A stretch of DNA of 64,000 bases from Candidatus Dojkabacteria bacterium (GTDB lineage: Bacteria; Patescibacteria; Dojkabacteria; SC72), in assembly GCA_023229785.1 (NCBI GenBank), contig JALNYV010000003.1, positions 1 to 64,000 of the forward strand, read 5' to 3'. Position numbers and translations under genes: made by a program. The notes below the pieces were generated by a model. The model saw nothing but the letters and a program-made list of their open reading frames with translations. It did no database searches and was not told where the DNA came from. This document shows, in pieces, positions 13,135 through 20,225 of this stretch (position 1 is the stretch's first letter; every line of letters starts with the position of its first letter).

Positions 13135-13685
13135 TGATTTACTTAACAGCAGACACCCACTTCGGCCATATAAGAATGGCAGACAAGAGGGGGTTTAAGA
13201 ATACTGATGAAATGGATGAATCTATAATATACAATTGGAATAAAGCTGTCGGTAAAAAAGACACAGTGTATCATCTTGGGGACTTTACTTTCAAAAGGTC
13301 TGTGGATTATCTCAACAGACTAAATGGTAGCATTCATTTGATTATGGGTAACCATGACAAACTTCCGAAGCATATGCTAAGTAAATTTGCCTCAACCAGT
13401 CAAATTAAGTCAATAAAAGTAGATTACAAGTATATTGTCATGTGCCACTACCCCATGCGTTCATGGCCTTGTTCTTGTATTGGGGCTTTGCATTTTCATG
13501 GGCATTCTCATGGGGCAAGCCTTCCAACTGAAAACTCCATAGATGTGGGAATTGATGTATGGAAACAACCAGTATCATTGACGGCTTTGTTGTCTTTACG
13601 AGAAATGAGGGCGTATAGTGATATTAAATTAAAATATGTAACAGTAACTAACGATGAAAAAGGTGAAACTTTAAGTTTTGAGTAA
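13134..13685 (+). CDS. Calcineurin-like metallophosphoesterase (183 aa)
   Basis: All five blocks of the two-metal phosphoesterase fold are present: ADTHFGH (residues 6-12), LGDFTF, MGNHDK, the His of MCHYPM, and FHGHSHG. These enzymes hydrolyse phosphomono- or diesters with Mn or Fe/Zn; small phage and bacterial members of this type act on nucleotides or nucleic acid ends, substrate unknown here. ATG 13134 overlaps the previous stop. The C-terminal part (after residue 145) is a poorly conserved extension. Confidence 0.85.
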   Translation: MIYLTADTHFGHIRMADKRGFKNTDEMDESIIYNWNKAVGKKDTVYHLGDFTFKRSVDYLNRLNGSIHLIMGNHDKLPKHMLSKFASTSQIKSIKVDYKYIVMCHYPMRSWPCSCIGALHFHGHSHGASLPTENSIDVGIDVWKQPVSLTALLSLREMRAYSDIKLKYVTVTNDEKGETLSFE

Positions 13686-13715
13686 ATAATATTTAGTATT
13701 AAGGAAGGAAATAAA

Positions 13716-13946
13716 ATGAGTGAAGAAGTTAAAGATACGTCAAAAAGCACAGGCTATATTTTTAGGAGAGTAGGTTATATAAATAATCTACCTGCTCAGA
13801 AAAGAGTAGTAGCAATGTTGTACTTTTATGAAAAGTTGTCGAAAGAACAAATAGCTGTTGCTATGAGTATGTCTGTTGATAGAGTTTCTAGAATGATTAA
13901 TGCATTTCAGGGTGTTGTTGATTCAATGGAGGTGAATAATGGATAA
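13716..13946 (+). CDS. Sigma-region-4-like HTH protein (76 aa)
   Basis: ATG 13716 follows AAGGAAGG. The segment KRVVAMLYFYEKLSKEQIAVAMSMSVDRVSRM, spread over residues 29-60, has the spacing of a sigma-70 region 4 or LuxR-type helix-turn-helix. Here -YFYEKLSKEQIA- is followed by a short turn and a recognition helix. No sigma region 2 is present, so it is more likely a small transcription regulator than a full sigma factor. It overlaps the first of two glycine-rich genes and may regulate them or be co-regulated. Confidence 0.65.
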   Translation: MSEEVKDTSKSTGYIFRRVGYINNLPAQKRVVAMLYFYEKLSKEQIAVAMSMSVDRVSRMINAFQGVVDSMEVNNG

Positions 13947-14238
13947 ACTACAATATGGAAATAATATTGATTATTTAGAAATAGGATATGGAGATGGTCA
14001 AGGAAGTGGAGGTGGGCTTGGTGAAAAAGTGGGATTTGGATGTGGAAAAATAATTGCAAATGGTAGTGGAGATTTGGAAGATAGTGTTGGATATGCATAC
14101 GGAAGTGGGAGTGGTAGCGGGTATGGAGATGGGGAGGGAATGGGAGAAGGATGTCATGTTGGATGTGACTACGGAAATTCAACAGGATTCGGATGTGGAT
14201 GTGCGATGGGATATAGAGATGAATATGAGAATATTTAA
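13939..14238 (+). CDS. Glycine-alternating (X-G) repeat protein (99 aa)
   Basis: ATG 13939 follows GGAGGTG and overlaps the HTH gene by eight bases. Starts MDKLQYGNNIDYLEIGYGDG, then alternating Gly with S, Y, D, F, C, M or E. Interruptions (KIIANGSGDLED) break the repeat. Six cysteines lie mostly in the second half. Glycine codons are mainly GGA here, unlike the GGG-rich copies at the left end. Confidence 0.8.
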   Translation: MDKLQYGNNIDYLEIGYGDGQGSGGGLGEKVGFGCGKIIANGSGDLEDSVGYAYGSGSGSGYGDGEGMGEGCHVGCDYGNSTGFGCGCAMGYRDEYENI

Positions 14239-14268
14239 TATATAATATGTTTTAGAAAGAGGTGAATA

Positions 14269-14565
14269 ATGAGTAAAATTAATTATGGTGCTGGCTGTTA
14301 CGGCAGTAGAGGAGATGGATTTGGAGATGGAGATGGTAGGGGGTTAGGATTTTATTATGTGTTTGGGAATGGGGACGGTTTTGTGCTTGGAGAAGAAGAC
14401 GGAGGTGGAAATAAATATGGAAACGGTTATGGGCGTGGAAGGGGAAGTGGGTGCGGACGGACTGTTATAGGTAGTGAAGATGTGCTTGGATGTGGATATG
14501 GAGAGGGGTGTGGGTTTGGAGATGGAGATGGGGCTAGTCGCTTTGTTAAAGGTAAAGATAGCTGA
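14269..14565 (+). CDS. Glycine-alternating (X-G) repeat protein (98 aa)
   Basis: ATG 14269 follows AAAGAGGTG. Starts MSKINYGAGCYGSRGDG, the head shared with the member at 2971. Repeat of G with D, F, N, Y, R, C or S, interrupted twice (LGFYYVFGNGDGFVLGEED; RTVIGSEDVLG). Unlike the others it contains several arginines (GYGRGRGSGCGR), an RGG-like stretch of the type often able to contact RNA; that is inference. Ends with a non-repetitive ASRFVKGKDS. Confidence 0.8.
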   Translation: MSKINYGAGCYGSRGDGFGDGDGRGLGFYYVFGNGDGFVLGEEDGGGNKYGNGYGRGRGSGCGRTVIGSEDVLGCGYGEGCGFGDGDGASRFVKGKDS

Positions 14566-14608
14566 TTGAATAATGTTATTAAACGATGCTAAGTAAAGGA
14601 GAATGATG

Positions 14609-14866
14609 ATGAAAAGAAAAAATCTTCTAAACAAAATTAACAAAAGTGGGGGTAGGTTTTTTAGTTTGGTGTACAATAGCTGTATCTTTGCAAATGGAGA
14701 TATAAGAGCTAAATCATGTAATGCCAAATATGTAAGCCATAACCATAACAAGAAAAGTAAGAAAGCGGTAATGGTTTATGATGTTAGAAAACAACACCCT
14801 AGGAGAATCGCTCTTAAGAGTATCTTAGATATTCATATAGACCATAGGCGAATAAAGGTAATATAA
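14609..14866 (+). CDS. SH3-like beta-barrel small phage protein (85 aa)
   Basis: Three ATGs lie in a row (14603, 14606, 14609). The last is preferred because AAAGGAG ends seven bases before it. The pattern KNLLNKINKSGGRFFSLVY followed by FANGDIRAKSCNAKYVS and a late VYDVRKQHPRRIALKSI is typical of a widespread small phage protein (WYL/SH3-like barrel). Its members read NGKFFTVTF...G.R...G...VYDV....YR.I.L..I. Function of the family unknown to me. It ends directly before the ATG of the RNA ligase gene. Confidence 0.6.
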   Translation: MKRKNLLNKINKSGGRFFSLVYNSCIFANGDIRAKSCNAKYVSHNHNKKSKKAVMVYDVRKQHPRRIALKSILDIHIDHRRIKVI

Positions 14867-15964
14867 ATGAGTACATTAAAAGTAGAGGTTGTTAGAATAT
14901 TAGATATACAACCCCATCCAAAGGCAGACAGGTTGGAGATTGCTACAATAAAAGGGTGGCAATGTGTAGTTGGGAAAGGAAACCATAATATTGGTGACTT
15001 AGTTGTATACTTCCCAATTGATTCTGTTCTACCTGAAAAAATAGAGTCCTTGTTGTTCTCTGATTCAAAAGTTAAGTTGCATCAACATAGAATTAAGACA
15101 ATAAAACTTAGAGGAGCAATCTCTCAAGGGTTGGTAGCTAGTTTTAAACAACTTCAAATACCTTGTGAAAAGGAGGGGGCTGATTTAACTAAGGTACTAG
15201 GTGTTACAAAATATGAACCTGAGTTAAAATTGACTACTAGGGGTGGTTTTGCCAGAAGTAGAAAGGCAACCAATCCTAATTTTGTACGGTATACGGATAT
15301 AGAAAACTATAAGAACTTCCCTGAATTGTTTGAGAAAGGAGAAGAAGTTGTAGTCACAGAGAAAATTCATGGTACTAACTTCAGGGCTGGATGGGTAAAG
15401 TCTGTTCCTGATACGTGGTGGAAGAAGGTTAAGAGCTTCTTCGGTCGGCTCCCCGATTACGAATTTGTATATGGGAGTCATAATGTTCAACTACAGAATG
15501 GTAAGCCTAGAAATGTTAGTTCTGTACCATATAACAATGTGTATAGTAAAGCAGTTGAGAAGTATAACTTAAAGAGTATTTTGTTGCCCGGTGAAGTTAT
15601 TTATGCTGAAATTTATGGGCATGGTATTCAGGATAATTACAACTATGGATGTAAGCCCGGTGAATTTGGCATAGTTGTTTTTGATTTGATGATTGATGGA
15701 CGTTATCAAAATTCTTCTGATTTATTGATATTTCGTATAGAACGTGGTTTTATGGCACCTCCACTACTCTACCAAGGGCCATTTGATTATGAAAAGATAA
15801 AAGCACTCACTGTCGGCCCATCTGTTTTAGCCCCATCTCAAAAAGTAAGGGAAGGGGTTGTGATTAAACCTAAGATAGAAACAATTACATATGCCGGAAG
15901 AAAAGTACTGAAACTTATAAGTGATGAATATTTACTAAAAGAAGATAATACAGAGTTTCATTAG
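14867..15964 (+). CDS. ATP-dependent RNA ligase, Rnl5-like
   Basis: A 365-residue protein. The N-terminal domain, about residues 1-95, is OB-like (MSTLKVEVVRILDIQPHPKA and on to GDLVVYFP). Then comes a nucleotidyltransferase domain. Motif I is EKIHGTN with AMP-accepting K166. A GEVIYAEIYG block and motif III (FGIVVFDLM) follow. Motif IV is EGVVIKP and motif V is KLISDEYL. The N-terminal OB plus ligase order is that of Deinococcus Rnl5, which seals 3'-OH/5'-P RNA ends. It would rejoin broken RNA such as tRNAs cut by host defence. It starts right after the previous stop. Presence with a Ro protein and Y RNAs on the same arm suggests an RNA-repair theme. Confidence 0.85.
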   Translation: MSTLKVEVVRILDIQPHPKADRLEIATIKGWQCVVGKGNHNIGDLVVYFPIDSVLPEKIESLLFSDSKVKLHQHRIKTIKLRGAISQGLVASFKQLQIPCEKEGADLTKVLGVTKYEPELKLTTRGGFARSRKATNPNFVRYTDIENYKNFPELFEKGEEVVVTEKIHGTNFRAGWVKSVPDTWWKKVKSFFGRLPDYEFVYGSHNVQLQNGKPRNVSSVPYNNVYSKAVEKYNLKSILLPGEVIYAEIYGHGIQDNYNYGCKPGEFGIVVFDLMIDGRYQNSSDLLIFRIERGFMAPPLLYQGPFDYEKIKALTVGPSVLAPSQKVREGVVIKPKIETITYAGRKVLKLISDEYLLKEDNTEFH

Positions 15965-15981
15965 GGTCATAAGGAATAATT

Positions 15982-16485
15982 ATGACAATGCACACAGAGT
16001 ATATTGATTGCTCATCTGAACACTGTTTTGATGATTTTGTTGATTGGTTGTGTGGTTATCTTCCTAGAAATTACTCAACTAATTCTGTTTTGTGGGTTAA
16101 AAACGGGAAAAAGAGGGTTGTTAAATTTATCACCGTTGAAAATGGATGGATAATGTATTGGCCAAAATACAAGCAGACGTATGTATTCCCGGATGATGAG
16201 ACTGGTTTTGAAGACCTTAAATTAGAACTTATAGAAGCGATATGTCAGTCTTTCAGTAAAGATGAGGAAGTATTAAAATTTATGGAACAATTTGGTAAGA
16301 AGCAGGATATGAACTATTATATCTATGTAAGAACAGTTGATGTTTGTAATTCTATCACATTGGGCTTTTATGAAATTAGAACATCTGTTGGTAATGCGTG
16401 GATTGCTGAGTTTAGACATAGACAGCTTGCTGAACTTGCTTGTAATGCTTTGAATAAACTTGAGGAAGAAAAGAAAGGTAAATGA
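15982..16485 (+). CDS. Protein of unknown function (167 aa)
   Basis: ATG 15982 (second ATG at 15988) follows AAGGAAT. Two parts are visible: an N-terminal half rich in aromatic residues (WLCGYLPRNYSTNSVLWV; WIMYWPKYKQTYVFP), and a C-terminal half with YYIYVRTVDVC and AELACNALNKLEEEKKGK. Mixed alpha/beta; no family recognised. Confidence 0.65.
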   Translation: MTMHTEYIDCSSEHCFDDFVDWLCGYLPRNYSTNSVLWVKNGKKRVVKFITVENGWIMYWPKYKQTYVFPDDETGFEDLKLELIEAICQSFSKDEEVLKFMEQFGKKQDMNYYIYVRTVDVCNSITLGFYEIRTSVGNAWIAEFRHRQLAELACNALNKLEEEKKGK

Positions 16486-16491
16486 AGATTT

Positions 16492-16668
16492 ATGAATATT
16501 AAAATATTTATTACTCCCAAAGAGGGTGGGACAGAATTCTATGAGTATTGGGAATTTAATGACTTTAGCAGGGCAATTAAGTATTTGATGGAAAAAGCAG
16601 CAGACCCAGATTCTTATTTAACTATATTTGAAAGGATGGAACGTGATAAGCAGACAAAGACTGTATAA
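16492..16668 (+). CDS. Small protein of unknown function (58 aa)
   Basis: ATG 16492 with GAAGA upstream; frame open 58 codons to TAA 16666-16668. Starts MNIKIFITPKEGGTEFYEYW, then a helix (RAIKYLMEKAADPDSYL). No family recognised. It overlaps the next gene by 26 bases. Confidence 0.55.
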   Translation: MNIKIFITPKEGGTEFYEYWEFNDFSRAIKYLMEKAADPDSYLTIFERMERDKQTKTV

Positions 16669-16897
16669 TGGTTTTAAGAAAGCTATAAAAACTTTTCTCC
16701 ATTTTCATGGAAAACCAGAAGACAATGTTGAGATGGATGTAGAAGCAACTATTGGGAAATACAGAAAAACTAGAGTTCTTTGTAGTAATCCTGATTGTTG
16801 TGGTAATCCTAGAAGGTCTAAATCCGGGAAATATAGACTTACTAGACAAGAAAGACGTATTAAAGATTCTGAAAAAGAGCAACTAAAGGAAGGATAG
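16643..16897 (+). CDS. Small basic Cys-rich phage protein (84 aa)
   Basis: GTG 16643 is preferred, with AAAGGA seven bases upstream. The segment CSNPDCCGNPRRSKSGKYRLTRQERR, split at residues 52-77, resembles small basic phage proteins with C-x(4)-CC-x-NPR and a following LT-x-QE motif. The fold may bind zinc and nucleic acid (inference). It is the last confident gene on the plus-strand arm. Confidence 0.65.
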   Translation: MISRQRLYNGFKKAIKTFLHFHGKPEDNVEMDVEATIGKYRKTRVLCSNPDCCGNPRRSKSGKYRLTRQERRIKDSEKEQLKEG

Positions 16898-16898
16898 T

Positions 16899-16988
16899 AT
16901 GAGAATAAAATTATCTCTACATTCATACAATCAAAATCAACTATTCATACAAAAGGTCAATATCATAATGTTCTTTAAACCACTTTAA
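16899..16988 (+). CDS. Possible 29-residue peptide at the arm end
   Basis: GGAAGG (16889-16894) precedes ATG 16899, and the frame runs 29 codons to TAA at 16986-16988. The sequence is hydrophobic-basic (MRIKLSLHSYNQNQLFIQKV). It overlaps the 3' end of the convergent primase gene by 48 bases, which lowers confidence. The 43 bases between the two convergent arms show no clear terminator hairpin. Confidence 0.3.
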   Translation: MRIKLSLHSYNQNQLFIQKVNIIMFFKPL

Positions 16989-17996
16989 AGCCTCAATAAA
17001 ACTAATCCCAAAATGCCACTTTACAAGACTTATTGGTCCCCCGCCAGTGTTGCAACCAAAGCAATAGAAAATGTTCTTATTCCCACCAATCTTTAAAGAG
17101 AAATTCTTCTCAGTCCCTTCCTTGTGGTGTGGACATCTAACCCACATCTCATTCTCTCCAATCATTTTATAATCACCAAACAATAGCTTACCAATCTCAA
17201 CAATACTTATATCATCTTCAATTCTTTCAATATTTTTTACTTTTTTTATTTTTCTCTTCTCTTTCTTGGGAATTGGCGTCTTAGAAATGGGCGAGGAAAA
17301 TTTCACCATGAATTTTATTCTATCAACAGCATTTGCTACCCCAATAAAATAAGAGTTTACATCAACCTTTTCTGCGTACTTACAACCAAAACTTAAAATG
17401 TGGATACTTTTTGCCGTTCCTAACAGCCTATCCGCAGTCTTTTCAGAACCGGAAGCACCAGCAGAGTCATTATCAAATAGTATATAAACAGTCTTTCCGG
17501 CAAATAACTTTACACTTTCCTTGCTCACACAAGAGCCCATTACACTTAATGCGTTAAACCCATGTTGTACAAGAGTTAAGGCATCTATTGGGCTTTCATT
17601 AACAACAACAGCGTTTTCTGACAAAGCAGCTTGATTGTAAAGAACACTTTTATTGGTGTCTTTTAACAGCATGTGGGGTTTAGTTGAAGGACTATTAAAG
17701 TTTCTCCCATAAAAACTCATAATTGTGCTGTTACTATATATAGGAAATACAATATATCCCTCTAAGGCATCTCTTTCCCCTATAATCAAACTAGCCTTTA
17801 TAGCGGCCTCTTCTATATCCTTATCCCCTTTGGCCAACTCACTAATTTGACCAGAGCATAGGCCAAGATTGAATTGGTCTATAACATCTGTAGACAAGCC
17901 CCTCTCTTTGACAAGATAATTCATAGCCTCAGCATTTTCCCAGAGAGTAGCCTTATACTTTTCTGCGGCAATTTCAAACAACTTTTCTTTGGTCAT
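16941..17996 (-). CDS. DNA primase with C-terminal zinc finger (domain order permuted)
   Basis: A 351-residue DnaG-type primase. Residues 25-125 match the start of the catalytic core (YLVKERGLSTDVIDQFNLG and YIVFPIY). TOPRIM follows with E134 (NESPIDAL) and D175/D177 (FDNDSAG). At the C-terminus, residues 280-350, lies the CHC2-type zinc finger: C288-P-H290, C312-F-G-C315, then GGGPISLVKWHFGISF. In bacterial DnaG and T7 gp4 this finger is at the N-terminus, so the order here is permuted. No helicase domain is fused; the DnaB-type helicase is at 25190. Primes lagging-strand synthesis. It overlaps the glycosylase gene by 23 bases. Confidence 0.85.
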   Translation of the reverse strand: MTKEKLFEIAAEKYKATLWENAEAMNYLVKERGLSTDVIDQFNLGLCSGQISELAKGDKDIEEAAIKASLIIGERDALEGYIVFPIYSNSTIMSFYGRNFNSPSTKPHMLLKDTNKSVLYNQAALSENAVVVNESPIDALTLVQHGFNALSVMGSCVSKESVKLFAGKTVYILFDNDSAGASGSEKTADRLLGTAKSIHILSFGCKYAEKVDVNSYFIGVANAVDRIKFMVKFSSPISKTPIPKKEKRKIKKVKNIERIEDDISIVEIGKLLFGDYKMIGENEMWVRCPHHKEGTEKNFSLKIGGNKNIFYCFGCNTGGGPISLVKWHFGISFIEALKWFKEHYDIDLLYE

Positions 17997-18630
17997 TAAG
18001 TATCTTCATAACCTTCTTTAAATCGTTGCCTATAAGTGGTTTTATCTTGTCTTCCATATAGTATAATTCTTTCAAAGAATAGGTGGCTACTACAGGATAG
18101 GCAGTATTGTTAAAAAACAACAATTTCTCTTCCCCTCTTTGCTCCCCAAAATCTGTCCACTCACGGGAGTCAGGAAGTAAGACATTAGCAGTATCTTTTC
18201 CAAGTATTAATATAACCTTGGGGTTTGTGATATGAACCTCAGTTGAAAGCCTCTCTTTACACCTTTCCGAGCACCCCATAAGGTCGTTGTCACCTGTTAA
18301 GGGGCAACAAATAACATTAGTCATATACACCTTTATTTTTCTGTCAAGGAGGGTTTCAATGCAAGAGACTATGTTAAATATCCGCTTATTGAATTTGTTT
18401 GAAAAAATTAGTCTGAATTTATGTTCATATTCAGATGGTCCGGGACCTATAATTAACAAATCAGCATTTTCTTCACCCCTACCCAAACATGGTGGATAAT
18501 CCTTATTACTTAAGGGGCATTTATCACACAGAGCATATTTATTTCTTAGTTCATCAAAGGGGTTAGCTAAATGCATTTCAACATATGATGAGCCTGCTGA
18601 TAGGTATTGTTTGTAAAAGTAATTATTCAT
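17974..18630 (-). CDS. Uracil-DNA glycosylase, iron-sulfur family 4/5-like
   Basis: A 218-residue protein with four spaced cysteines able to hold a 4Fe-4S cluster: C35-x2-C38, then C108 or C109 and C124. It has the UDG-superfamily motifs LLIIGPGPSEYE (water-activating loop region), MTNVICCP and NPKVILILGKDTANVLL. Family-4 enzymes usually have GEAPG at motif 1; here it is GPGPS, so substrate specificity may differ. It removes uracil or deaminated bases and starts base excision repair. ATG 18630 has only a weak ribosome binding site; a second ATG lies at codon 19. Confidence 0.8.
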   Translation of the reverse strand: MNNYFYKQYLSAGSSYVEMHLANPFDELRNKYALCDKCPLSNKDYPPCLGRGEENADLLIIGPGPSEYEHKFRLIFSNKFNKRIFNIVSCIETLLDRKIKVYMTNVICCPLTGDNDLMGCSERCKERLSTEVHITNPKVILILGKDTANVLLPDSREWTDFGEQRGEEKLLFFNNTAYPVVATYSLKELYYMEDKIKPLIGNDLKKVMKILNDQRKVV

Positions 18631-18642
18631 TTTTTGTTACTT

Positions 18643-18909
18643 CTAAAACTTACAAGCTGTTTTTTCACCATTATACCATCGCAATCCGCAACCATTTCCC
18701 GGCATCGGATGACAGTGGGTTATCCCGGTGCTATCAACAACTCTATGAGTAGTACCATTTTTCCTTATAATCAAAACTACGGGGTTGTTTATCCTAAATG
18801 TGTGACCGCCATGCTCATACTCTCTCCAAACTTCATGTGAAATATCCTTAATGTCATACTCTGTCAAACTCAAATTAAGTTTACTTTTTAATTCATCAAA
18901 TGTTTTCAT
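18643..18909 (-). CDS. Protein of unknown function (88 aa)
   Basis: ATG after AAGGAAGG. A helical start (FDELKSKLNLSLTEYDIKD) is followed by a strand-rich part with several His and Cys (VVLIIRKNGTTHRVVDSTG; HCHPMPGNGCGLRWYNGE), compatible with a small metal site. The TTHRVVDSTG...GCGLRW pattern is of the kind seen in small phage proteins of unknown role. It overlaps the next upstream gene by 14 bases. Confidence 0.65.
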   Translation of the reverse strand: MKTFDELKSKLNLSLTEYDIKDISHEVWREYEHGGHTFRINNPVVLIIRKNGTTHRVVDSTGITHCHPMPGNGCGLRWYNGEKTACKF

Positions 18910-19087
18910 AATACCTTCCTTCCTTATCCTCTTTTCTTATCAACCGCTTGATAAATTGTCGTACTCGTTTATGATAACGCTTTTTTATTTTTGTTAACTC
19001 TCCCGGTCTCCAAATATAAAACCTACGCCATGAAGTGAAAGCATCATGCTCATCTCCATTTATTAGTGGAATCTCAGGCTTTGCCAT
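18896..19087 (-). CDS. Small conserved-type phage protein (63 aa)
   Basis: Starts MAKPEIPLINGDEHDAFTSW and continues with a basic helix pair (KKRYHKRVRQFIKRLIRKED). The P-L-x-x-GDE-x-DA-x-T-x-WR signature is one I recognise from many small phage proteins; no function is known to me. Ribosome binding site weak (AGAG). Confidence 0.65.
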   Translation of the reverse strand: MAKPEIPLINGDEHDAFTSWRRFYIWRPGELTKIKKRYHKRVRQFIKRLIRKEDKEGRYYENI

Positions 19088-19098
19088 AATCTTACTTA

Positions 19099-19398
19099 CT
19101 ACTCTCTTTCTTTAATCTTAAGTTTTAACAACATCTCCTCCGGCCACCAGTGCCAAAAAGAATATGTGTCATAATACTTTAATGTCTTAAGTTGTGCTAT
19201 TTGACGACTGTGTTGCTCAAGGTCATCCCAAATAAGCCAAACACCAAAGCCTGCTGTAATACGCCAAACCCATGCTGGGACACCCAAAAATACTGCAAAG
19301 AATGTTACTGTGACAGCAATTCCACCAGTAAAAAAATGGTGCTTTTGAAAGAAAGTACAACCATCTACTCTACGTGGTCCTTTTTTAAAATACCCCAT
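19099..19398 (-). CDS. Small membrane protein, common phage type (99 aa)
   Basis: ATG at 19398 follows TAGGAG; the preceding TTG codon is not needed. One or two hydrophobic segments (about residues 25-60: GIAVTVTFFAVFLGVPAWVW; ITAGFGVWLIW) are followed by DDLEQHSRQI. The HH-x3-G...D-D-x2-QH pattern is typical of a small phage membrane protein often near lysis or replication genes. Function unknown. Confidence 0.6.
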   Translation of the reverse strand: MGYFKKGPRRVDGCTFFQKHHFFTGGIAVTVTFFAVFLGVPAWVWRITAGFGVWLIWDDLEQHSRQIAQLKTLKYYDTYSFWHWWPEEMLLKLKIKERE

Positions 19399-19411
19399 CA
19401 ATTTCTCCTAA

Positions 19412-19522
19412 CTATATCTTCTTAACAAACTTCTGTGTTGCATGGCCCCAACAAAGACCAGAAAAGTTATTTTTTGTTAAATCCTCAACACCCCCAATAG
19501 AAAAAACACGCTTATTTTTATT
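19412..19522 (-). other. Open frame after a stop codon, no start codon
   Basis: The gap of 124 bases between two membrane-protein genes holds a 36-codon open frame. It directly follows, in frame, the TAA of the upstream gene (19523-19525) and ends at TAG 19412-19414. The predicted sequence (NKNKRVFSIGGVEDLTKNNF and on to GLCWGHATQKFVKKI) looks protein-like. There is no ATG, GTG or TTG and no ribosome binding site. It may be a gene remnant, a readthrough tail or chance. Confidence 0.3.
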
Positions 19523-19819
19523 TTAGAAATCTTCATATGCAAAAAAATCTACATCTTTTATTGGAGTTTTTCTGCTATAATAAATCATTTGCCCAACCCA
19601 GATAGTATTAGCTATTACAATAACAAGGCCACCAACAAATGACATCCAATAACCTATAGAATAATAGAAGTATAAACTCCATATCCCCCAAACAGTAAGA
19701 GATATTGTCGGAATAATATTAACACCTTTAATCTGTTTATCCCTATACAAAGTAACAATATTTGTTACAAGTAATATACTGATAAAAAGCTCAAATAATC
19801 CATTTAATACATCATTCAT
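19523..19819 (-). CDS. Three-helix membrane protein, SWEET-like phage type (98 aa)
   Basis: ATG after AAGGGG. Three membrane helices (about residues 5-23, 37-55, 60-80). The segments NIVTLYRDKQIKGVNIIPT and WGIWSLYFYYSIGYWMSFVGG belong to a small phage membrane protein type I recognise (YRDK-x-KGV...WG-x-W-x-LY...W-x-SFVGG). A PQ-loop/SemiSWEET-like fold is possible. Function in phages not known. Confidence 0.65.
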   Translation of the reverse strand: MNDVLNGLFELFISILLVTNIVTLYRDKQIKGVNIIPTISLTVWGIWSLYFYYSIGYWMSFVGGLVIVIANTIWVGQMIYYSRKTPIKDVDFFAYEDF

Positions 19820-19828
19820 AAAAACCCC

Positions 19829-20224
19829 TTAGTATGATAAGTCAATAACTTTACTAGGACCACCAACGAAAACAGTGTTAGAAACCAAGCTTCTAGTAGT
19901 GGGGAACACAGTATTGTAAGAAACTACCGCATAATAAGCAGATACCCCGGATTCAATTTGAATTTGCACTGAGTCTTTTGTGCCCATAATTGTGGGGTCA
20001 TTATGTATAGTAACAACTCTTGCACTTACAACATTGCTCTCAGTTACAGGCTCACTATAAGATATGACCACCACCCTATCTAACACCCCAACTATTGGGT
20101 CTGGTGATGTCCATCTCAACCACACAGTTGAAGTTTCGGCTTCTGTGGAACACCCAGAAAAATATGTTGTCCCAACTGCACCCAACAACAAAATTAAAGA
20201 CGCTACGACAAAAAACTTTAACAT
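19829..20224 (-). CDS. Lipoprotein with Fn3-like domain (131 aa)
   Basis: The longer frame begins at 20278, but ATG 20224 is preferred: it follows a GGAG/GAAG site and starts a clean signal peptide (MLKFFVVASLILLLGAVG) ending FSG-C25, a lipobox variant. The mature part has the strand pattern of a fibronectin type III fold (VWLRWTSPDP; RVVVISYSEPV; YYAVVSYNT). It is exported and lipid-anchored if the signal works. The position within replication genes suggests a host-surface modifier such as superinfection exclusion; that is inference. Confidence 0.65.
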   Translation of the reverse strand: MLKFFVVASLILLLGAVGTTYFSGCSTEAETSTVWLRWTSPDPIVGVLDRVVVISYSEPVTESNVVSARVVTIHNDPTIMGTKDSVQIQIESGVSAYYAVVSYNTVFPTTRSLVSNTVFVGGPSKVIDLSY

Positions 20225-20225
20225 A

